This document shows, one piece after another, positions 12,832 through 16,928 of a stretch of 16,928 nt of DNA. The notes under the pieces are model-generated. The model did no database searches and was not told where the DNA came from. It saw nothing but the letters and a program-made list of their open reading frames with translations. The stretch spans positions 19,981 through 36,908 of the forward strand of contig PLTE01000221.1 in NCBI GenBank assembly GCA_003164375.1. The letters are read 5' to 3'. Position 1 is the stretch's first letter. Each line of letters starts with the position of its first letter. This DNA is from Hyphomicrobiales bacterium. GTDB taxonomy: Bacteria; Pseudomonadota; Alphaproteobacteria; Rhizobiales; Xanthobacteraceae. The position numbers and the translations under genes were made by a program.

Positions 12832-13436
12832 GGCTGCGTCTGTATGGGATTGGCGGGAGCAACCGCATCAGGACTCGCCGCTGGATTGGTAAAGCGGAAC
12901 ACCGTGGCGGCAACCGCGCAGGTCCAATCGCCATTGGCCGCGCCTTCGGCCACCGCCGTCACTGAAAGACTGTCGACGATCAGATCGCTCATTTCATAAA
13001 CGCGCTTACGCTCGTCCCAGGCCGCATCGGCGTTGAACTCGATGCCGAGCGTCGAGGCGAGCATGGTTGCCGCCAGATCCTCGACATAGTCGCGGATCTC
13101 GACTTCGGTCATGCCGAAGCCGTGGTGCTCCGAGATATAGCCATAGCGTGCCGGATCCTTAGGCCTTGCGAGGCCGATCCCGGCGGCGATGCGGCGGCCC
13201 GGCTCATTGGTTTCGGCGCGCGCCATGACGCAGAACGTGATCTCGCCGGGGCTCAAAGTGGCAATGCCGGCCGCCGGCGTAATCAGCTCGCAACCCGGCG
13301 GCAGGATCGAGGACACGGTGACGAGATTCTGCTGCTCGATATCGGCGGCGCGCAGCGCGTATTCGAACGCGGTCAGGAGATGCCGGTGCGTACCGATGCC
13401 GCGGGTCAGAAAGGCGCATTTCGGAATTGGAAACAT
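12828..13436 (-). CDS. Pyruvoyl-dependent arginine decarboxylase
   Basis: This 202-residue protein belongs to the pyruvoyl-dependent arginine decarboxylase family (PvlArgDC), found in archaea, chlamydiae and scattered bacteria. The proenzyme cleaves itself between two serines to make the pyruvoyl group. The site is VTVSSILPPGC, with Ser42-Ser43 as the expected scissile pair. Other conserved pieces are GEITFCVMARAETNEPGRRI (64-83, including active-site Glu), GIGLARPKD and YGYISEHHGFG (98-108). The C-terminal ~25 residues (Pro/Ala-rich, ending NPIQTQP) look like an extension. The stop codon overlaps the agmatinase ATG by ATGA, which implies coupled translation and supports the arginine to agmatine to putrescine route. 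Upstream of the ATG at 13436 there is only a weak GGTGGCG site. The alcohol dehydrogenase frame ends 126 bases upstream on the same strand. Confidence 0.92.
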   Translation of the reverse strand: MFPIPKCAFLTRGIGTHRHLLTAFEYALRAADIEQQNLVTVSSILPPGCELITPAAGIATLSPGEITFCVMARAETNEPGRRIAAGIGLARPKDPARYGYISEHHGFGMTEVEIRDYVEDLAATMLASTLGIEFNADAAWDERKRVYEMSDLIVDSLSVTAVAEGAANGDWTCAVAATVFRFTNPAASPDAVAPANPIQTQP

Positions 13437-13562
13437 TCGCCACCAGCCTTCGTGTCAATGCGCAATCGCCCGCGACCGAGCGGCGCTGCCGGACATTATC
13501 GTCGCTGGCATCGCGGATTACCATGACCAAGCTGTGACGGCGGTTGGCGGCGACCGCCGGGT

Positions 13563-14681
13563 TCAAGGATCGAACACCACGACGCCGCGCAGATTCTTGC
13601 CGGCTTCGAGGTCGGCATAACCACTGTTTATTTCATCGAGACGGTAGCGTCGCGTCACCAATTCGCGCAGCTTCAACGACCCTTTACGATACAGCGTGAG
13701 AAGCGCGGGGATTTGCAGCCGCGGGCTGGCAAAGCCGTAAACCGCGCCCATAATCGCCTTCTGGGTCAGCAGCAGCTCGAGCGGCGGGATTTTGATCTCG
13801 GTGACGGCGTCCGAGGTGAGCGCGGTGATCACCACATTGCCGCCCTTCGCCGTCGCGCGGAAAGCAGGCAACAACGTCTCCGGCGGATCGATGCAGACGA
13901 AGGCGTGATCGACGCCGATGCCGGCGGTGAGCTCCAGGACCGCGCTCGTGAGATCTTCACCTCGCGCATTGACGCCGTGCGTGGCACCGAACTCGCGCGC
14001 CCAATCGAGCTTGGCCGGCACGATATCGGCGGCAATAATGTTTGTGGCGCCGCATAGACGCGCGCCTTGAACCACGTTCATGCCATCGCCGCCGCAGCCC
14101 ACCACAAGCACGCTGTCGCCGGGTTTGACCCGCGCCCGGTAACGCGCCGCTCCGACGCCCGCCGGCACCCCGCAGGCCACCAGGCTGGCGAGATCGAGCG
14201 GGATGTCTTTCTCGATCACGATGACTGAGGCCTGATCGACCACGGTGCGTTCGGCAAAGCCGCCGATCATGCAGAAGGCGCCGACCGCGACGCCGTCGCG
14301 ATCGCGGCGGCGGAAAGTGCCGTCGAGCTGCGGCCCGCGGGTGATGCGCGGACCCTCGGCGCAGAAATGATGCAAGCCCTGGCGGCACCAGCGGCAGATA
14401 CCGCAACCGGGGATGAAGGTCAGGACCACGTGGTCGCCGGGCTTGATGCCATCGACCGCGGCACCGATCTGCTCGACCACGCCGGCGGCCTCGTGGCCCA
14501 GCAGGAAGGGGAAGTCGGCGGTGATGCCGCCCTCCCGGTAGTGCAGGTCGGTGTGGCACACCCCGCAGGCCTGCACGTCCACGAGTGCCTCGCCAGGTCC
14601 GGGCTCGGGCACAAGCACCGTCGTCACCTCGACCGGCTCGCCCTTACCGCGGGCCACCACACCCTGCACGCTGATCGTCAC
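13563..14681 (-). CDS. Zn-dependent alcohol dehydrogenase, compositionally chimeric
   Basis: Read from the GTG at 14681, this is a 372-residue medium-chain dehydrogenase. Catalytic zinc ligands are Cys39 (ACGVCHTD), His63 (LGHEAAG) and Cys170. The structural zinc cysteines are 93, 96, 99 and 107 (CGICRWCRQGLHHFC). The NAD site is GCGGDG (195-200). The first ~75 residues resemble actinobacterial S-(hydroxymethyl)mycothiol dehydrogenase (GVVARGKGEPVEV, CHTDLHYREGGI) and use almost only G/C-ending codons. From about residue 75 on, the sequence resembles NDMA-dependent alcohol dehydrogenases (GPQLDGTFR, LVTRRYRLDEINSGY) with alphaproteobacterial codon use. AAAAGG seven bases before the GTG supports this start. 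The frame is also open upstream into the glycosyltransferase. It is either a recombinant gene or, more likely, an assembly join of two orthologue-like genes at a conserved stretch. Confidence 0.8.
   Translation of the reverse strand: MTISVQGVVARGKGEPVEVTTVLVPEPGPGEALVDVQACGVCHTDLHYREGGITADFPFLLGHEAAGVVEQIGAAVDGIKPGDHVVLTFIPGCGICRWCRQGLHHFCAEGPRITRGPQLDGTFRRRDRDGVAVGAFCMIGGFAERTVVDQASVIVIEKDIPLDLASLVACGVPAGVGAARYRARVKPGDSVLVVGCGGDGMNVVQGARLCGATNIIAADIVPAKLDWAREFGATHGVNARGEDLTSAVLELTAGIGVDHAFVCIDPPETLLPAFRATAKGGNVVITALTSDAVTEIKIPPLELLLTQKAIMGAVYGFASPRLQIPALLTLYRKGSLKLRELVTRRYRLDEINSGYADLEAGKNLRGVVVFDP
14430..14490. other. Composition breakpoint inside the alcohol dehydrogenase
   Basis: Minus-strand codons above ~14,490 end almost only in G or C (gac, cac, gag, ctg, gtg). 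Below ~14,430 gat, ggt, ttg, cat, gaa and aaa become common, as in the rest of the window. The breakpoint lies between the catalytic-zinc His motif and the structural-zinc cysteines (residues ~65-85). It is the boundary between the alphaproteobacterial and the actinobacterial-looking parts of the window. Confidence 0.65.
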
Positions 14682-15902
14682 CGGATCACCTTTTCGTTGT
14701 CGTTCTTCGCCAGGCAGCAAGCGTAACCGGGTCCGGTTCGCCCGTCCCCGCCACTGCGCGCCAGCCCCGGCGTAGTGCCGCCGCGCCGAGTCCGCGGTCA
14801 TCGCGGCGTACAGCAGGGCGATCAGCGGCAGGCCGGGGGCGCGCAGCGGCGACAGCCGGTACAGCCTCAGCATGGGCAGGTAGCTCACCGCCATCAGCGC
14901 CCAGCCCGCCAGCCCCGCGCCGGCCGCCAGCGCCGCCGGCGCCGAGCCCAGCCAGGCCGCCAGGCCGGCGATCGCCGCGACGGGCGGGAGCGCGTACAGG
15001 AACAACAGCCCGGCGAGCGTCCCGGCCAGCAGCGGCGCGGAGTAGTTCAGCTGGGTGTAGGCCGACCTGGCCACCATCTGCCACAGGTCCGCGAGGGCAG
15101 GGTACGGCCGCACGCTCACCACCTGGCGGGACAGCCCGAGCCAGCAGCGTCCCCGGTGGGCTTTGATCATCGCGCCCATGGCCACGTCGTCGATGAGGGC
15201 GCCGCGGATCGGCGCCAGCCCGCCGGACCGGTCGAGCGCGTCGCGGCGCACCAGCATGCAGCCGCCCGCCGCCGCGGCGGTGCGCGAACCTGGCACGTTC
15301 ACCCGCCGGAACGGATAGAGCTGGGCGAAGAAATACACGAACGCGGGGACCACCACGCGCTCCCAGCCGGTAGCCGTCCGCAGCAGCGCCATCTGCGAGA
15401 CCAGGTCCCGGTCGTCGCCTTCGGCCGCGGCCACAAGCTCGCGCAGCGTGCCCGCGGCCCAGGCGATGTCGGCGTCGGTGAACAGCACATAGCCAGCCCC
15501 GGGGCCCGCCGCGGCCAGGCCCTGGGCCATCGCCCACACCTTGCCCGCCCAGCGGTCCTCCGGGGGCGCCGTCCCGGCGACGACCCGCAGCGTGCGGGCG
15601 GACCCGCGGCCCAGGCCGGCCGCGACCTCGGCGGTGCCGTCGGAGCTCGCGTCGTCGACGACGATGACGCGCAGCGCGCCGGGATAATCCTGGCCGAGCA
15701 GCGCGGGCAGGGTGACCGGCAGCAGTTCGGCCTCGTTCCTGGCCGGGACGATGGCCACCACGTCCGGCCACCGGCCCAGTGTGCCAGGCCCGGCTCCGGC
15801 CGGCGGCAGCCACTGGCTGGTCCGCCAGTACCCGCCGTGGCCCACGACCAGGTATACCCACCCGACCGCAGCCGCCGTGGCCGCGACGCTCAGCGCCAGC
15901 AT
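14682..15902 (-). CDS. hpnB: HpnB-like hopanoid-associated glycosyltransferase (family 2), no own stop codon
   Basis: The 407 residues from the ATG at 15902 form a GT2 glycosyltransferase. After an N-terminal membrane anchor come VVAIVPARNEAELLPVTLPA (48-67), VVDDASSDGT (81-90, nucleotide-sugar Asp pair), RWAGKVWAMAQG (117-128), FTDADIAW (141-148) and GALIDDVAMG (234-243). YTQLNYSAPLLAGT (282-295) follows, then three or four C-terminal membrane helices. RWAGK-WA--QG and the TQLNYS segment are, as I recall, typical of HpnB, linked to hopanoid biosynthesis in the membrane. The usual C-terminus (here GAQWRGR, ~381-387) is followed by 20 residues and then, without a stop, by the dehydrogenase. 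In the next frame a TGA at 14678-14680 would overlap the dehydrogenase GTG as GTGA, so a single-base shift near the end of the gene may hide the natural stop. Confidence 0.8.
14689..14694 (-). promoter_or_regulatory. Ribosome binding site supporting an internal dehydrogenase start
   Basis: AAAAGG on the minus strand lies seven bases before the GTG at 14681. It supports separate translation of the dehydrogenase instead of a glycosyltransferase-dehydrogenase fusion. Confidence 0.5.
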
Positions 15903-15979
15903 CCCGGTAGCCTCTCACATCCCCGCCACGCACAGCGGGCCCCGCAACAACGATGGGCGATCATCGTGAGCCGGCCCGG

Positions 15980-16168
15980 CTAGGCCGCCCGGCGGTAGCC
16001 GGCCTCTTCCCGGCTCGGCTCGGACCGACGGGGCAGGTTCCGCACGGCGGGCGCGGCGGCAAGGGCCGGCTTGGAGTCCGGGTGCTTGAGCACCAGCCAG
16101 GTGGGGATGCCCGCCACCAGCGCGACGAAAAGCACCATCAGCGGCACGTTCACCATGATCCACGTCAT
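15980..16168 (-). CDS. Small single-pass membrane protein, 62 residues
   Basis: The ATG at 16168 is chosen over the one at 16183 because AAGGAGAG (16173-16180) lies four bases before it, overlapping the longer alternative. The protein starts MTWIMVNVPLMVLFVALVAG, one membrane helix, continues IPTWLVLKHPDSKPALAAAP and ends with an Arg/Glu-rich tail (RRSEPSREEAGYRRAA). Third codon positions are nearly all G/C, unlike the left part of the window. It precedes the HpnB-like gene by 77 bases on the same strand. I recognise no function; it could be a small partner of the adjacent membrane glycosyltransferase, but this rests on position only. Confidence 0.65.
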   Translation of the reverse strand: MTWIMVNVPLMVLFVALVAGIPTWLVLKHPDSKPALAAAPAVRNLPRRSEPSREEAGYRRAA

Positions 16169-16172
16169 CGTT

Positions 16173-16180
16173 CTCTCCTT
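16173..16180 (-). promoter_or_regulatory. Ribosome binding site that fixes the start of the 62-residue protein
   Basis: AAGGAGAG on the minus strand is four bases from the ATG at 16168. Because it lies inside the codons that a start at 16183 would use, it favours the shorter protein. Confidence 0.6.
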
Positions 16181-16361
16181 CATTCGTTCCCTTATTGGCT
16201 CACTCCCTACAATGCCTGGCGCTGCTCTGGGTAACTGCCGGCCACCCTCTGCTCTCGTTATGAAAAAGAGACAAGGCTATGAATCGCGTCTGAGACCGCC
16301 GCAATGGCTTGCGCTCGGCACCGTCTTGACTACGCAGGGCTAGCGACCAGGGCCCCGCGGG

Positions 16362-16928
16362 TTACCTGCGCCAGGCGAGAACGTCGCCCGCGGCGGCGGC
16401 CGGCGGGCCGAGCAGGACGATGAGGTACTGGCCGAGCACCGAGTCCGGCGTGGCCACCGCGACCACCGCCGTCACCCGCCAGGCCGTGAGCTGGGCGCGC
16501 ATCGCGGCCTGGGTCACGGGTTTGACCGAGGCGAAGCGGGCCGCCCCCGGAGAGCCGGGGGACAGGCCCCCGGAGGCCGGCGCGGCGGGCAGGTCCCGGC
16601 CGGATTCGAGCCACAGGGCGTTCAGGTACAGGCCCGCGGGGGGCGTGCCGTTGCCGTCGGTGTAGGCGTGCCCGCTGGCGGCCGGGCCCATGAAGTACCC
16701 GCCGACCATCGCGCTCGGTTCGCCGGTGTCGGCCTGCCAGCGCAACGGCTCGGTGAAGGTGTCCATCGGCAGCGGCACCACGAGCACGGCGGCCGACGCG
16801 GGCAGCCGCAGCGACGCGAACACCGCCGACCAGCCGGGCGGCGGCGGGTCCGCGGCGGCGGCGGGCAACGGCCGCGGCACGATCGGCAACACGGCCAGCA
16901 CCGCGCAGGACATGACCAGCACGGACGG
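16362..16928 (-). CDS. C-terminal part of a large membrane protein (partial at window edge)
   Basis: The frame is open to the right edge, so the GTG at 16922 is probably not the real start. The visible part begins with a hydrophobic helix (VLVMSCAVLAVLPIVPRPLP), then a soluble domain with WSAVFASLRLPASAAVLVVP, MDTFTEPLRWQADTGEPSAM, VGGYFMGPAASGHAYTDGNG, and ends TAWRVTAVVAVATPDSVLGQ, YLIVLLGPPAAAAGDVLAWRR. This layout (last membrane helix, then an extracytoplasmic C-terminal domain) recalls uncharacterised actinobacterial polytopic proteins of the GT-C/GT39-like type, which use lipid-linked sugars. That assignment is from memory of the pattern and uncertain. The 193-base gap to the next gene has noticeably lower GC and may hold that gene's promoter. 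Confidence 0.6.
   Translation of the reverse strand, partial: PSVLVMSCAVLAVLPIVPRPLPAAAADPPPPGWSAVFASLRLPASAAVLVVPLPMDTFTEPLRWQADTGEPSAMVGGYFMGPAASGHAYTDGNGTPPAGLYLNALWLESGRDLPAAPASGGLSPGSPGAARFASVKPVTQAAMRAQLTAWRVTAVVAVATPDSVLGQYLIVLLGPPAAAAGDVLAWRR

Noticed and set aside
14686..15933. 415-residue Gly/Arg-rich minus-strand frame over the glycosyltransferase
   Set aside because: Shifted frame of the HpnB-like gene in very GC-rich DNA; no motifs.
14775..15983. 402-residue plus-strand frame rich in Arg, Gln and Gly
   Set aside because: Antisense shadow caused by high GC; composition is not protein-like and the opposite strand holds clear GT2 motifs.
1..16928. CRISPR arrays, tRNA or rRNA genes, insertion sequences
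   Set aside because: No regularly spaced repeat array, no cloverleaf or rRNA-like sequence and no transposase frame was seen on either strand.

Overview
The window has two compositional parts. Positions 1 to about 14,430 look like a soil alphaproteobacterium of the Hyphomicrobiales (Bradyrhizobium, Rhodopseudomonas or Xanthobacteraceae-like). The signs are moderately high GC, mixed gat/gac and gaa/gag codons, hairpin repeats of a type I associate with that order (8157-8190 and 3319-3426), and the gene families present. Positions about 14,490 to 16,928 look actinobacterial: visibly higher GC, near-exclusive G/C third positions, and families typical of high-GC Gram-positives. The change falls inside one reading frame, an alcohol dehydrogenase gene. 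A metagenome assembly chimera is the simplest reading, with horizontal transfer as the alternative. No sequence search was possible, so taxonomy rests on composition and recalled family resemblance.

Layout of the alphaproteobacterial part. An aldo/keto reductase enters from the left edge on the minus strand. A 47-residue membrane peptide gene with a strong ribosome binding site follows (579-722, minus). Next come three plus-strand genes: a DUF1993 protein, a Lys/Ala-rich small protein and a two-helix membrane protein. A minus-strand block holds an ACMSD-type amidohydrolase and a malate/L-lactate-type dehydrogenase, overlapping by 4 bases, then a repeat element and a Bcr/CflA drug exporter. 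Divergent from this block is a large molybdenum-hydroxylase subunit (CoxL/XdhA type), followed by a DUF1275 membrane protein. A MarR regulator is divergent from an HpaB-type flavin-dependent aromatic monooxygenase, with a palindrome in the shared control region. After a small exported protein comes a minus-strand pair, pyruvoyl-dependent arginine decarboxylase and agmatinase, coupled by an ATGA overlap. Together these two would convert arginine to putrescine and urea.

The central block (amidohydrolase, 2-hydroxyacid dehydrogenase, Mo-hydroxylase, HpaB oxygenase, MarR regulator, exporter) reads as aromatic or heteroaromatic catabolism. No substrate can be assigned. The small and medium subunits expected with the Mo-hydroxylase, and the flavin reductase expected with HpaB, are not in the window.

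The right-hand part, all on the minus strand, holds the C-terminal end of a large membrane protein, a 62-residue membrane protein, and an HpnB-like (hopanoid-associated) glycosyltransferase. The glycosyltransferase frame runs without a stop into the alcohol dehydrogenase. The dehydrogenase's first ~75 residues resemble actinobacterial mycothiol-dependent formaldehyde dehydrogenase, while the rest resembles NDMA-dependent alcohol dehydrogenases with alphaproteobacterial codon use.
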